DNA of 64,000 nt from Pleurocapsa sp. FMAR1 (GCF_963665995.1 NZ_OY762512.1:372001-436000), one strand, 5' to 3'. Counted from the stretch's first letter, positions 15,914 through 27,356 are shown. The notes: generated from the letters alone by a model not told the origin. Made by a program: numbers and translations.

Positions 15914-17155
15914 ATGGTGGACTGGCAGGTAGTCAACGGTGGAATCACTGCACCCAAAGGATTTAGGGCAGCAGGAGTTGTTGCGGGATTGAAATCTAGT
16001 GGAGCAAAAGACCTAGCTTTGATTTTATCGGAGACAGATGCGATCGCCGCCGGAGTATTTACCACTTCGCAAGTACGGGCTGCCTGTGTTGATTATTGTC
16101 GCCAGAGACTTCAAGCCAAGGCAAGTGCTAGAGCTATTCTATGTAATGCAGGACAAGCTAACGCTGCTACAGGAGAGCCTGGTTGGAATGACGCAATTGA
16201 GACTGCCAAGTTGCTAGGCGAAGCACTAAATATTTCTGGCGATGCTGTACTGCTTGCCTCTACAGGAGTAATCGGACAAAGAATAAAAATGGATGCGCTG
16301 CGCCGAGGAATTCCCCAGGTAGTTAGTGCAGCTACCGTTGAAGGTGGTGCTGATGCTGCCAAGGCGATCGTTACCACTGATTTAGTTATCAAAGAAATTG
16401 CCCTAGAAGCCACTATTGAGGGTCGTCCTGTACGCATTGGCGGAATTGCTAAAGGTTCAGGCATGATTGCACCCAATATGGCAACTATGCTGGGGTTTAT
16501 TACCTGCGATGCTGCTGTGTCTACTGGTTTGTGGCACGAAATGCTAAAACGAGCCGTAGATAAAAGCTTTAATCAGATTACCGTAGATGGCGACACTAGT
16601 ACTAATGATTGCGTGCTTGCTTTAGCTAATGGGCAGTCTCGCACTACCGCCATTACTAGCGATAGTGCTAACGCCCAAAAGTTAGAGGCAATGCTCACTG
16701 AAGTCTGTCAATATTTAGCAAAGGCAGTGGCTCGTGATGGCGAAGGAGCAACCTGCCTGATTGAAGTACAGGTATCAGGAGCGGCAGACGATCGCGCTGC
16801 TTCCCAAGTAGCCAAAACTATTGCTGGCTCATCTTTAGTCAAGTCAGCAGTTTTTGGGCGCGATCCTAACTGGGGCAGAATTGCAGCAGCAGCAGGTAGA
16901 GCAGGGGTCAAGTTTCATCAAGACGAGTTGAATATTAAGCTAGGAGACATCGTGTTGATGAAAAATGGTCAACCCCAAGACTTTGACCGCAGTGGGGCAA
17001 GTGACTATCTCAAGCAAGCAGCAGCAGGAGAATATTTAAAAACAGATACGGTATTGATTTCAGTAAATATCGGCGTAGGTACAGGCAAAAGCACCGCTTG
17101 GGGCTGCGACTTAACCTATAAATATGTCGAAATTAACGCTGAGTACACTACTTAA
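15914..17155 (+). CDS. argJ: bifunctional ornithine acetyltransferase / N-acetylglutamate synthase
   Basis: The 413-residue product is ArgJ. It moves the acetyl group from N-acetylornithine to glutamate (cyclic arginine pathway) and may also use acetyl-CoA to start the pathway. The self-cleavage site is visible: GMIAPNMATMLGFITCDA, with Thr191 as the new N-terminal nucleophile of the beta chain. The oxyanion-hole region ASTGVIGQR (about 115-123) and the C-terminal end (GKSTAWGCDLTYKYVEINAE) are normal. The chain becomes alpha and beta subunits of an alpha2-beta2 enzyme in the cytoplasm. No other arg gene is adjacent, as is usual in cyanobacteria. Confidence 0.96.
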   Translation: MVDWQVVNGGITAPKGFRAAGVVAGLKSSGAKDLALILSETDAIAAGVFTTSQVRAACVDYCRQRLQAKASARAILCNAGQANAATGEPGWNDAIETAKLLGEALNISGDAVLLASTGVIGQRIKMDALRRGIPQVVSAATVEGGADAAKAIVTTDLVIKEIALEATIEGRPVRIGGIAKGSGMIAPNMATMLGFITCDAAVSTGLWHEMLKRAVDKSFNQITVDGDTSTNDCVLALANGQSRTTAITSDSANAQKLEAMLTEVCQYLAKAVARDGEGATCLIEVQVSGAADDRAASQVAKTIAGSSLVKSAVFGRDPNWGRIAAAAGRAGVKFHQDELNIKLGDIVLMKNGQPQDFDRSGASDYLKQAAAGEYLKTDTVLISVNIGVGTGKSTAWGCDLTYKYVEINAEYTT

Positions 17156-17177
17156 ATCTTGCTTTAATTTTCAATCA

Positions 17178-17540
17178 TCAATTTTTTCGCTCACCAAACC
17201 ACTCATAGCGATGGTCGCGTATTTGCTCATAACTGCGATCGCCCAGCCATTTCATGCCTGGAATAGCCCGATAGGCAGCAATAAATAACTCGCCTAAGGG
17301 TAGCAAGCGGGTAATCTCTTCTGCTGCCTCACTACCCTGCCATCTTTTAGCTGGTTGATTACCGTCAATTAAAATCATACCTGCTTCGCAATCTGTAGGC
17401 ACAATGCCGAATTTTGCCAAAGCCGATTCATCCTGCATGGGAATATAGTCAAAAAGCTGACCGCGATCGTATTGCTGCAAAAGCTCGGTAAAAGTGCTAC
17501 AGAGGTTGCATTTGCCATCGTAAATAACCTGATATTTCAT
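17178..17540 (-). CDS. DCC family thiol-disulfide oxidoreductase-like protein (DUF393)
   Basis: This 120-residue protein starts MKYQVIYDGKCNLCSTFTEL, the D-x-x-C-x-x-C signature that names the DCC family (Cys11 and Cys14). The rest has the family's thioredoxin-like pattern, including MILIDGNQPAKRWQGSEAAE. Members are predicted redox proteins; no substrate is known. It converges on argJ with a 22-base gap. Confidence 0.85.
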   Translation of the reverse strand: MKYQVIYDGKCNLCSTFTELLQQYDRGQLFDYIPMQDESALAKFGIVPTDCEAGMILIDGNQPAKRWQGSEAAEEITRLLPLGELFIAAYRAIPGMKWLGDRSYEQIRDHRYEWFGERKN

Positions 17541-17599
17541 GGAGAAAGAAGAAAAAATAGTTCTTTAATCTGAATCCTTTGACTTGAGGCAAAGGCATT

Positions 17600-17635
17600 A
17601 CTTGTTACTTACTACTTATTACTTATTACTTCTAA
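17600..17635. repeat. short tandem TTACTTA-type repeat
   Basis: Imperfect heptamer copies (TTACTTG, TTACTTA, CTACTTA, TTACTTA, TTACTTC) lie between the DCC gene and htpG. Such low-copy heptamers are common intergenic repeats in cyanobacteria. Confidence 0.55.
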
Positions 17636-17703
17636 AAAGAGGTAGGGTAATCCGCATAGTTACAGGTAGGGTATCCTGGAACATTTTAGCTAAGGCGATC
17701 GGA

Positions 17704-17717
17704 CAATATTAATATTG
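17704..17717. promoter_or_regulatory. 14-bp palindrome upstream of htpG
   Basis: CAATATTAATATTG is a perfect palindrome 35 bases before the htpG ATG. It could be an operator; it does not match CIRCE. Function is inference. Confidence 0.3.
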
Positions 17718-17751
17718 AAGGAAATCTACGCTTGAGACTGTAATTACAAAT

Positions 17752-19728
17752 ATGGCTGTACTTGAAAAAGGCAACATTACGATTCATACCGAGAACATCT
17801 TCCCGATTATTAAGAAGTCTCTCTATACCGATCACGAAATCTTCTTAAGGGAACTGATCTCCAACTCCGTTGATGCGATCTCAAAACTAAAGATGGCATC
17901 TTTGGCGGGGGAAATGCAGGGAGAAATTGCTGAACCGCAGATCAAACTGGCAGTTGATAAAACTAAGAAAACTCTTTCCATCGCCGATAACGGTATTGGT
18001 ATGACTGCCGATGAAATCAAAAAATATATTAATCAAGTCGCTTTTTCTAGTGCTGAAGACTTTATCAAAAAATATGAGAAAAATTCTAATGAGCTAATTG
18101 GTCATTTTGGTTTAGGTTTCTACTCTGCTTTTATGGTGGCGGCGAAAGTAGAAATCGATACTTTATCTTATCAAGAAGGCGCAACTGCGGTACATTGGTC
18201 TTGTGATGGTTCACCAGAGTTTGAACTGACTCAAAGCGATCGCACCACTGTCGGTACAACTATTACTCTTACTTTGCAAGACGAAGAGCTAGAATATGCC
18301 GAACCTCAAAGAGTCAAACAGTTAGTCAAAACCTACTGTGACTTTATGCCTGTCAAGATTGTTCTAGATAATGAACAAGTTAATAAGCAGCAAGCACTAT
18401 GGAAAAAATCCCCCCAAGAATTAACTGACGTAGATTATTTAGAGTTTTATCGTTATCTTTATCCTTTCCAAGAAGATCCCCTGTTATGGGTGCATCTAAA
18501 TACAGACTATCCTTTTCTACTCAACGGAATTCTCTATTTTCCTAAACTAAAGCCCGATGTAGACTTTTCTAAAGGACAAATTCAGCTTTTCTGTAACCAG
18601 GTATTTGTTAGTAAACACTGTGAGGAGATTATCCCCGAATTTTTAATGCCGTTGCAGGGTTTAATTGATAGTCCTGACATTCCCCTCAACGTTTCTCGTA
18701 GTGCTTTAACCAACGATCGCACCGTCCGCCGTATTGCTGACTTTATTAGCAAAAAAATTGGTAATCGTCTGAAATCTCTTTATAACGAAGATCGTAACAA
18801 ATACGTTAGTTCTTGGTCAGATGTGGGAACTTTCGTAAAATACGGCGCAATTAGAGACGAGAAATTTAAAAAACAGGTAGAGGATCTAATTATTTACCGC
18901 ACTACCTATCAAGCAGATACATCAAATCCTGCACCAGAAGAAGCACCAAAAGTTGAGATACAATCTGCTGGTGATGATGCTTGGTCAAGTGTTGATAACG
19001 ACAAGAACACCGCACCAACAGAACCCTACACTACTTTACAAGAATATCTAGAGCGCAATAAAGAAAAGCAAGAAAACCGCGTTATCTACTGTAGCGATCC
19101 TGGTACCCAAAACACCTACGTCGAACTATACAAGAATCAAGGCTTAGAAGTTCTCTTCCTCGATTCATTTATCGATACCAACTACTTTATTCCTTTCCTT
19201 GAGCGAGAATATTCTGAGGTTAAGTTTGCCCGTGTTGATTCAGAACTAGACGACACTTTAGTAGAAGACGACAAAGCACAAGAAATTGTCGATCCTACTA
19301 CTAATAAGACTCGTAGCGAGTTGATTAAAGAGTTGTTTGAAAAAGCAATCAATAAGCCAAGAGTCAACATCAAAACTCAAGCTATCAAATCTGACGATCC
19401 TCAAGGTACACCTCCGGCAATGGTTTTGCTGCCTGAAGCGATGCGACGGATGCAGGAAATGGCGGCATTGATGCAGGAAAAAATGATGGCATTCCCTGAA
19501 GACCACATTTTAATGATCAATACTGCTCATCCTTTAATTCAAAACCTCTTGGATCTAAATAAAGGCACAATTATTCAAGGTGGAGAAGATTCCAATCCTA
19601 TGATTAAGCTAATGTGCAATCATATTTATGATTTGGCTTTAATGTCCCAAAAAGCCTTTGATGCTGAGAAAATGAAAGCCTTTGTCGAACGTTCAAATGA
19701 AGTACTTACCAACTTGACGAAGAAGTAA
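17752..19728 (+). CDS. htpG: molecular chaperone HtpG (Hsp90)
   Basis: The 658-residue protein is a full-length bacterial Hsp90. The GHKL ATP-binding domain (about 1-215) holds FLRELISNSVDAISKLK with the catalytic Glu, DNGIGM, and GHFGLGFYSAFMVA. The middle domain (about 230-500) and the C-terminal dimerisation domain follow; there is no MEEVD tail, as expected in bacteria. It folds client proteins in the cytoplasm and supports heat and light-stress tolerance in cyanobacteria. It lies between two convergent or divergent stand-alone genes. A palindrome lies upstream. Confidence 0.97.
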   Translation: MAVLEKGNITIHTENIFPIIKKSLYTDHEIFLRELISNSVDAISKLKMASLAGEMQGEIAEPQIKLAVDKTKKTLSIADNGIGMTADEIKKYINQVAFSSAEDFIKKYEKNSNELIGHFGLGFYSAFMVAAKVEIDTLSYQEGATAVHWSCDGSPEFELTQSDRTTVGTTITLTLQDEELEYAEPQRVKQLVKTYCDFMPVKIVLDNEQVNKQQALWKKSPQELTDVDYLEFYRYLYPFQEDPLLWVHLNTDYPFLLNGILYFPKLKPDVDFSKGQIQLFCNQVFVSKHCEEIIPEFLMPLQGLIDSPDIPLNVSRSALTNDRTVRRIADFISKKIGNRLKSLYNEDRNKYVSSWSDVGTFVKYGAIRDEKFKKQVEDLIIYRTTYQADTSNPAPEEAPKVEIQSAGDDAWSSVDNDKNTAPTEPYTTLQEYLERNKEKQENRVIYCSDPGTQNTYVELYKNQGLEVLFLDSFIDTNYFIPFLEREYSEVKFARVDSELDDTLVEDDKAQEIVDPTTNKTRSELIKELFEKAINKPRVNIKTQAIKSDDPQGTPPAMVLLPEAMRRMQEMAALMQEKMMAFPEDHILMINTAHPLIQNLLDLNKGTIIQGGEDSNPMIKLMCNHIYDLALMSQKAFDAEKMKAFVERSNEVLTNLTKK

Positions 19729-19746
19729 GATGAGAACGAGCAACAA

Positions 19747-21162
19747 TTAGGCAAATTCTTGAGGACGCAGTTGACTCCAAGGTTGAGCTTGTTCTAGCTG
19801 AGATGCCAAAGCAATAATTGTTGCTTCTGAAGTAGGTTTGCCAATTAGCTGCACACCTAAAGGCACGCCATTGCTATCAAAACCCGCAGGTATATTAACT
19901 ACAGGTTGACCCGTAACGTTAAAAGGTGGGCTGGGAAAAATCCAGTTGATAATCTTTTCTAAGGTATCTTCAGGGCTTAGATCTGCCCACTCTCCGACTC
20001 TAATTGTCGGGTGCATATAAGTAGGAGCGACTAAAACATCAATTTGAGCAAACAGACTGACTAACTGTCTGGCAAATAGCTGCATTTGCGTCACCGCCTG
20101 TAAATATTCTCCTGCCGTACCAGACTGAGTAAGCACCCATTGGTTCATCGGGCTTAATGCCTCTGGAGGGATTCCTGAAGCAGCAACAGCCGAAGCCCAA
20201 ACAGTTTTAAATGGTTCAATTAAAGCCGAGCAGTCGATCGCCTGGGGGATAGCTGTATGTCCCATTGTAGTTAACTGCCCAACTACTGTAGCTACGCTTT
20301 GCTGACATTCTGGGGCTGGTTCACCAAGTGGTAAAAAAGAGGTAGCAAAACCAATCTTTAACGGTGATAATGTTTGTTTAGTCGTCGCTAGAAAGGGAAT
20401 CTTTGGCTTGGCTAGCCAATAGGGATCTCCTACCATATATCCAGAAGCAATGTCTAAAAAGGCAGCAGCATCGGCAACGGTGCGGGTTAAGATCCCGTGA
20501 GTTCCTAGTCCACTCAGGCGATCGCCCACGGGCGCAAAAGAGATTCTACCACGACTGGGCTTAATACCTACTAACCCACAAGAGGCAGCAGGACCTCTGA
20601 TAGAGCCTCCTGCATCTCCTCCCAGGGCAATAGAACATAACCCCGCAGCCACCGCAGCAGCAGAGCCACCACTAGAGCCACCAGGGGTATAGTCGAGATT
20701 CCAAGGGTTACGAGTTGGTTCAAAGCCTTCTGGCTCGGTATAGGGAAAAGAGCCTAATTGAGACGTGGCGGTTTTACCCAAAATAATAAATCCTGCTTCT
20801 TTAATTTTAGTTACTACACCTTCGTCATATTTTGCTATTTGATCTGCTAAAGCAGCAATACCGTAGGTAATAGGCATATTGGCTACAAATTTAAGATCTT
20901 TAATGCCAATGGGAACACCAAAAAAAGGAGGAAGATAATTAGTATCTAAAGTTTGAGCTATTTGTTCAGTTTTCTGTTGGGCATCGGCGATCGCACTTTC
21001 TGTTGCCACATAATAAAAACAGCCCAGAGCGGGATTATACTTGGCTATTCTGGCTAAATATAGCTCCGTTAACTCTAAAGGCGTAACCTGACGCTCTTTG
21101 ATTAAGCGAGCCTGTTCTAGAGTAGAAGTAAAAGCTAAATCCGTGAGGTTATTTAAAGACAT
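19747..21162 (-). CDS. amidase (amidase-signature family)
   Basis: The 471-residue protein is an amidase-signature enzyme. The Ser-cisSer-Lys triad regions are visible: the lysine in GVPIGIKDLKF, and the serine-rich core GGSSGGSAAAVAAGLCSIAL followed by GGDAGGSIRGPAASCGLVG. It should hydrolyse a small amide; the substrate is unknown. It could be confused with GatA, but it lacks gatB/gatC neighbours and has the overall pattern of AtzF/AmiE-type amidases. It converges on htpG with an 18-base gap. Confidence 0.85.
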   Translation of the reverse strand: MSLNNLTDLAFTSTLEQARLIKERQVTPLELTELYLARIAKYNPALGCFYYVATESAIADAQQKTEQIAQTLDTNYLPPFFGVPIGIKDLKFVANMPITYGIAALADQIAKYDEGVVTKIKEAGFIILGKTATSQLGSFPYTEPEGFEPTRNPWNLDYTPGGSSGGSAAAVAAGLCSIALGGDAGGSIRGPAASCGLVGIKPSRGRISFAPVGDRLSGLGTHGILTRTVADAAAFLDIASGYMVGDPYWLAKPKIPFLATTKQTLSPLKIGFATSFLPLGEPAPECQQSVATVVGQLTTMGHTAIPQAIDCSALIEPFKTVWASAVAASGIPPEALSPMNQWVLTQSGTAGEYLQAVTQMQLFARQLVSLFAQIDVLVAPTYMHPTIRVGEWADLSPEDTLEKIINWIFPSPPFNVTGQPVVNIPAGFDSNGVPLGVQLIGKPTSEATIIALASQLEQAQPWSQLRPQEFA

Positions 21163-21183
21163 ATTTATTTAGTAACAGTTAGA

Positions 21184-21360
21184 GTGGGTGGAAACGCTAC
21201 ATGCGGCAAAGCGCCTTTGTGTTTAAGAAGCTGTCTTGAGACAGTACATGCGGACAAGTCCTTTGTCTGCGGAGGGAAACCCTTCTGCAAGACTGTCTCG
21301 CTGTTCCACACCCGCTTCGGCAGTGAAGGGACTTGGATTGCAGACTCCGTATATCTTAAC
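21184..21360. repeat. mosaic palindromic repeat region R3
   Basis: The 38-base block 21229-21266 is the same as 4349-4386 in R1 except for one base. It contains the small palindrome CTGTCTTGAGACAG. A GCTGTTCCACACCCGCTTCG block at about 21300 follows, also shared with R1. The region separates the amidase and ABC-ATPase genes, both on the minus strand. Reading frames over it are not supported. Confidence 0.7.
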
Positions 21361-21402
21361 TGTTGATTTAGAGTTAACAATCGGTTATGTGTTATTGGTT
21401 TT

Positions 21403-22491
21403 TTACTCAATAGTTTTACCGTTATCTGGCTCAAAGATAAATAATTGTTCCAGGTCAAATTTTACCCAGATGGGATCGCCTTTTTTTCCTTGCCACGCAG
21501 CACCAGCTAACAAATTAAGTCTGTTACTATCTGGAGCGATCGCTTTGATTAAAGTTTCTCTCCCTAAAGGTTCAATTAAATCAACCTGTAATATAAGGCA
21601 ATTATCGTTATTGTCTAGTTCTGAATTGGCAAGAGTAATATGTTCAGGACGAATACCAATGTCGAATTTTTGTCTATTAGATGGTAATCGCTGTCTAAGA
21701 GAAGCATCTATTGCTATTGATTGATTATTAAAAACAATCAGGCGATCGTTTTCATATACTGCGGGCAAAATATTCATCGGTGGATTACCTAAAAACCCCG
21801 CCACCATACTATTAACTGGATGGGCATAAACTTCTTGCGGACTGCCTATCTGCTGAACTTTGCCATCTTTTAAAACTACTATTTGATCTGCTAGGGTCAT
21901 TGCCTCGACCTGATCGTGAGTGACATAAATAGTGGTGATGCCGACTCTTTGATGTAGCTGTTTTAATTCTGCTCTTGTATCATCCCGCAATTGAGTATCT
22001 AAATTGGATAAAGGTTCATCTAAAAGAAATACCTGGGGCTGACGAGCGATCGCTCTACCTAATGCTACTCGCTGCTGTTGTCCTCCCGATAGCTGTTTGG
22101 GCTTACGCTTGAGTAAATGTTCGATATCCAAAGAGCGGGCTACTTCCTGAACTCTTCTGGCGATCGCCTTGGGTTTTTCTTGGCGCATTTTTAAACCAAA
22201 GGCTAAATTTTCAGCCACGCTCATATGAGGATAAAGGGCATAATTTTGAAATACCATTGCCACGTCTCTTTGTCTGGCGGGAATATCGTTAACCAACCTG
22301 TCGCCAATATAAAGCTTGCCCCTAGTGATAGATTCTAATCCAGCGATCGTCCTTAAAATAGTCGATTTTCCACAGCCAGAGGGACCAACTAACACCCAAA
22401 AAGCGCGATCGGCAATTTCAAAAGTAATATTTTCAATTGCCGTAACATTGCCAAATTGACGAGTGATTTCTTGCAGACTAACTTGAGCCAT
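21403..22491 (-). CDS. ABC transporter ATP-binding protein (MalK/UgpC type)
   Basis: The 362-residue ATPase has Walker A GPSGCGKST (about 35-43), the Q-loop MVFQNYALYPHMSV, signature LSGGQQQRVALGRAI, Walker B VFLLDEPLSNLD and the H-loop VTHD. The C-terminal third is a TOBE/MalK regulatory domain (HPVNSMVAGFLGNPPMNI, then a GIRPEHI motif). It energises an import ABC transporter for sugars, glycerol phosphate or a similar solute. No permease or binding protein is nearby, so it is an orphan ATPase that probably serves one or several systems encoded elsewhere. Confidence 0.92.
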   Translation of the reverse strand: MAQVSLQEITRQFGNVTAIENITFEIADRAFWVLVGPSGCGKSTILRTIAGLESITRGKLYIGDRLVNDIPARQRDVAMVFQNYALYPHMSVAENLAFGLKMRQEKPKAIARRVQEVARSLDIEHLLKRKPKQLSGGQQQRVALGRAIARQPQVFLLDEPLSNLDTQLRDDTRAELKQLHQRVGITTIYVTHDQVEAMTLADQIVVLKDGKVQQIGSPQEVYAHPVNSMVAGFLGNPPMNILPAVYENDRLIVFNNQSIAIDASLRQRLPSNRQKFDIGIRPEHITLANSELDNNDNCLILQVDLIEPLGRETLIKAIAPDSNRLNLLAGAAWQGKKGDPIWVKFDLEQLFIFEPDNGKTIE

Positions 22492-22520
22492 TTGAATTAA
22501 TTCTTTGCTATCTATGAAAT

Positions 22521-22682
22521 CTTAACTAGCTCTCAGCTTTTAGCTCTAAGCTCTAAGCTTTAATTAATAAAGCTCATATTTTTAAGATTTAGCATTTATC
22601 ATTTAGTTTTTTTCAGTACCTGGAGTATAAATCTTCATTTGAAAGAGTCATTGTTCAATGTTTAATGCTCAATGTTTATCTT
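22521..22682. repeat. short degenerate spacer repeats (AGCTCTA and TTCAATG types)
   Basis: Tandem-like copies of AGCTCTA/AGCTTTT occur at about 22530-22565 and of CATTGTTCAATGTTTAATG at about 22645-22680. The second motif also occurs before the genes at 35230 and 46676. They are low-complexity intergenic repeats. Confidence 0.4.
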
Positions 22683-22744
22683 GTTGATTTTTTAAAACCG
22701 TTGCTACAATAGCCTTGTTTTCTGGGAAAATAAAAAAGCTACTA

Positions 22745-24142
22745 ATGTCTAGAACTTCTGCTACTTTGCGGGATGGAGTTATCCTTAACAATCGTTACCG
22801 AATTGTTAAGCAGATAGGTCGAGGTGGTTTTGGTAGAGCCTACTTAGCCGAAGATACCCACCGTTACCGAGAATTATGCGTCCTCAAAGAGTTTGCTCCC
22901 CAAGTAAAAAGCGATCGCGAATTGAATAAAGCTGAAGAACTATTTGAACGGGAAGCAGGAATACTCTATAAACTGAAGCATAAACAAATTCCTAAGTTTG
23001 AAGCACTGTTGCAGACTCGCGTTGATGGCAAGCGATCGCTATTTTTAGTGCAAGAATATATCGAAGGGGAAGATTATTGGGAACTGTTGACCAGAAAGGG
23101 ACGATTGAGCGAAGCTGAAGTCACTAATATGATGTGGGACTTGCTGCCAGTTTTAGACTATATTCATGCTTCTAAGCTAGTTCATCGTGATATCTCTCCT
23201 GATAACTTGATTCGTCGAGAGAGTGATGGCAAAACTGTCTTGATTGACTTTGGCTGCGTCAAAATTGCTGCGAATGCAATTTCTCGCTCAACAGGACAGT
23301 CGGTTACCTTAATCGGTAAAAAAGGCTATTCTCCTAACGAACAAACCCTCCTTGGTCATGCTTTTCCCTGTAGCGATCTTTATTCTTTAGCAGCTACGGC
23401 GGTGGTTCTTTTAACTGGAAAACAGCCTAGTCAGCTATACAATAGCTATCAAGGAAAATGGCAGTGGGAATCTAAGGCGAAAGTTAGTCCTAACTTGAAA
23501 AAAGTACTCAATAAAATGCTGGCAGATAAACCTGGCGATCGCTACGGGTCAGCAGATCGAGTCTTACAAGTTTTAACTAAAGAGAATGATTCGCCAGTTA
23601 GCAGCTTTATTTCTAGGGTTCGTACCTTGATAGTTGCTCCAGGAAATTCTGATGATTTTAATTCTAATTCATCTGGCAGCTTTAGATCTAGAACCTACAG
23701 CAATATTTCTCGGCTTAATACCAAAGCTATAGCTATTTCTCGTCACTTTTCTCGTATTCCCTTCACGGTTGATTTGAAACGGATTAAACCATGGCATTGG
23801 GGAATGATTAGTGCAGGAGTATTTTTGATTCCAGGTTTACTTAGCTTTGCGACAATTAAAGCTAAAATGTCTCAAACAATTGCCTTTAGCTCTAATAATG
23901 TAGAACATTCTGTTCTTAGCCAAAATGAACGGGATTTGCAACAGGAGATTTATCAACGGATTGAGTCTTTGAATCTTGATGCCAGTGCTTTTTATAAAGA
24001 GGTGGATAGTGTTTTTCACGCTCAACATCCTGAACTAAAAAGGCTACAGCTTACTGAAGGCTCAAAAGATCGGGCTTATCGTCAAATGTGGTACGAAATT
24101 GCTAGTAATTTATTAAACAAAAAAGAAAGAAGTAGACAGTAA
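22745..24142 (+). CDS. serine/threonine protein kinase with C-terminal membrane helix
   Basis: The 465-residue kinase has all catalytic motifs: the glycine loop IGRGGFGRAYLAED, the beta3 lysine in LCVLKEFAP, HRDISPDNL, and DFGCVK. An activation/substrate region and a GDRYGSADRVL end complete the domain by about residue 275. A linker rich in Ser and Asn follows, then one membrane helix (GMISAGVFLIPGLLSF, about 355-370), and a C-terminal 90-residue segment with ERDLQQEIYQRIESL. It should signal from the membrane by phosphorylating Ser/Thr; the stimulus is unknown. The frame opens earlier at TTG 22715, but ATG 22745 is preferred since relatives start close to the kinase domain. Confidence 0.88.
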   Translation: MSRTSATLRDGVILNNRYRIVKQIGRGGFGRAYLAEDTHRYRELCVLKEFAPQVKSDRELNKAEELFEREAGILYKLKHKQIPKFEALLQTRVDGKRSLFLVQEYIEGEDYWELLTRKGRLSEAEVTNMMWDLLPVLDYIHASKLVHRDISPDNLIRRESDGKTVLIDFGCVKIAANAISRSTGQSVTLIGKKGYSPNEQTLLGHAFPCSDLYSLAATAVVLLTGKQPSQLYNSYQGKWQWESKAKVSPNLKKVLNKMLADKPGDRYGSADRVLQVLTKENDSPVSSFISRVRTLIVAPGNSDDFNSNSSGSFRSRTYSNISRLNTKAIAISRHFSRIPFTVDLKRIKPWHWGMISAGVFLIPGLLSFATIKAKMSQTIAFSSNNVEHSVLSQNERDLQQEIYQRIESLNLDASAFYKEVDSVFHAQHPELKRLQLTEGSKDRAYRQMWYEIASNLLNKKERSRQ

Positions 24143-24155
24143 ACTTTGCAGACAA

Positions 24156-24476
24156 TTAAGGATTTACTAGCTTAAAAAGAATAGTAATTATTATGCTCAA
24201 CAAAATTAAAATTGCACTGAGTAGTCCACCAAACAGCCATTTAATCCAATTGACATCAACTTTAATTCCTGCTATTTCTTGACCTAGCCTGGATTCTACT
24301 TTGGTCATCTCTTGACCTAGTTTAGATTCAACTCTATTTATCTCTTGACCCAACCTAGATTCAAGTTTATTTATCTCTATTTTAATTTCATTGATTTGAT
24401 TCTCTAGTTTTCTATCTATTTGGTCAAAGCGATCGACTATCAATCTTTCAATTTCTGTCTCTTTTTCAGTAGCCAT
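24156..24476 (-). CDS. coiled-coil protein with C-terminal membrane anchor
   Basis: The 106-residue protein is a coiled coil (about 1-75) followed by one membrane helix (WIKWLFGGLLSAILILLSII) and a short tail. The coil contains three near-identical 11-residue units, VESKLGQEMTK-like (ESRLGQEINRV, ESKLGQEMTKV, ESRLGQEIAGI), also visible as DNA repeats at 24284-24350. The pattern matches small DUF1640-like or hemolysin-XhlA-like proteins of unknown function. Repeat number may vary between strains. Confidence 0.6.
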   Translation of the reverse strand: MATEKETEIERLIVDRFDQIDRKLENQINEIKIEINKLESRLGQEINRVESKLGQEMTKVESRLGQEIAGIKVDVNWIKWLFGGLLSAILILLSIIITILFKLVNP

Positions 24477-24616
24477 AAAATTATTGTAGCGGTTTTGGCT
24501 TTAAATTTTGGCGATCGCGCAATCAGAAAATTATTGTTTTTCACCTTTCTAATGACTTATTTGGGATCTTTTATAGCTATCTAAATAATTTAGCAAAATT
24601 GCCTTTACCCAAAAAC

Positions 24617-24648
24617 AATAAAAAAACGCCCAAGTTAGCCTAGACGTT
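24617..24648 (-). terminator. intrinsic terminator of the atp operon
   Basis: In the operon direction AACGTCTAGG pairs with CTTGGGCGTT around a CTAA loop (10 bp with G-T wobbles), followed by TTTTTTATTG. It lies 50 bases after the gamma-subunit stop. Confidence 0.75.
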
Positions 24649-24698
24649 AAATAAACAACAAAAGATGAGTTAATTAAGCTTAGAGCTTTAAAAAATTA

Positions 24699-25640
24699 CT
24701 AAGCATTTGCACCTGCAACTACCTCAGAAAGTTCTTGGGTAATTGCTGCCTGTCTGGCTTTGTTGTAGGACAAGGTTAAATTATCCATTAATTCGCTAGC
24801 GTTTTCACTAGCGTTGTTCATAGCAGTCATTCTGGCTGCAAGTTCGCTAGCTGCTGCTTCTTGTAAAGAACGCAAAATTTGATTGTTGAGATACAAAGGA
24901 AGCAAAGCATCCAATATCTGCACAGGATCTTGTTCAAAAATTGTGTCTTGAGGATATTCTTGAACTTCTGAAGTTACGCTTTCTCTTTCTACGCCAAACT
25001 GTCCGCCTTTTGTGGTTAGACGGAAAATCTCATCATCCTTTACTGCTAACCCCTTAGTTGTCAAAGGGAGTAAAGTTTGAATAACGGGCTTGGAAGCAAT
25101 TAGAGAAACAAACTTGGTATAAATAAGCTCCACTTTATCTACTTCTTCAGCTAAGAAAAGAGACAATAGCTCGTCACCAATTTCTGCTGCTTCAGGAGCG
25201 GTAGGAATCTGCTCTAAACCAATAAAGGTTTTTTCAGTAGGAACATTGCGATTACCGAAATATTGCTTGGCTTTACGTCCAATTAAAACATAGGTATATT
25301 CAACGCCCTGCGCCTGTAGTTCTTTAGCTCTAATCTCGGCACGACGTATGATGTTAGTGTTATAGCCACCGCACAAACCGCGATCGCCACTAACTACCAA
25401 AAGAGCTACTTTTTTGATTTCTCTTTGCTCCAACAGAGGTAGATCGACATCTTCAAACTGAAGTTTACTCTGAATGTTGTAAAGAACCTGTGCCAAGCTA
25501 TCGGCAAAAGGACGGGTAGAGTTTACCTGTTCTTGGGCGCGACGAACTTTAGCAGCAGCCACTAGGCGCATTGCCTCTGTGATTTTTTTAGTATTTGTTA
25601 CCGACGCGATGCGATCGCGAATCGCTTTTAAATTAGCCAT
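24699..25640 (-). CDS. atpG: ATP synthase F1 gamma subunit
   Basis: The 313-residue gamma subunit is the rotor shaft of F1. It begins [20 protein letters not shown] and ends with the long C-terminal helix ([20 protein letters not shown]) that turns inside alpha3beta3. It carries the extra segment of about 30-40 residues found in photosynthetic organisms (around 195-235, [20 protein letters not shown]), without the plant regulatory cysteine pair. It is the last gene of the operon, 113 bases after atpA, and a terminator follows. Beta and epsilon are absent and sit elsewhere, as is usual for cyanobacteria. Confidence 0.96.
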   Translation of the reverse strand: MANLKAIRDRIASVTNTKKITEAMRLVAAAKVRRAQEQVNSTRPFADSLAQVLYNIQSKLQFEDVDLPLLEQREIKKVALLVVSGDRGLCGGYNTNIIRRAEIRAKELQAQGVEYTYVLIGRKAKQYFGNRNVPTEKTFIGLEQIPTAPEAAEIGDELLSLFLAEEVDKVELIYTKFVSLIASKPVIQTLLPLTTKGLAVKDDEIFRLTTKGGQFGVERESVTSEVQEYPQDTIFEQDPVQILDALLPLYLNNQILRSLQEAAASELAARMTAMNNASENASELMDNLTLSYNKARQAAITQELSEVVAGANA

Positions 25641-25753
25641 GATTTTAAAGGATAAATTATAAGGGATGAAGGATCAGGATGAGAATTATAGGAAAAAGGG
25701 CAAGTAATTAATCAAATCCTTTACCCTTTAACCTTTACCCATTTCCCTAAAAG

Positions 25754-27292
<1,539 letters not shown>

Positions 27293-27356
27293 TTAGTTTT
27301 AGTTTATCTCAGTCTAAAGACGCAATCACTCTAAGATCCTGCGCCTAGTTTGTAGT

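Noticed and set aside
24284-24350. Possible CRISPR-like array of about 33-bp repeats
   Set aside because: The repeats lie within a coiled-coil gene, are in frame, and have no unique spacers.
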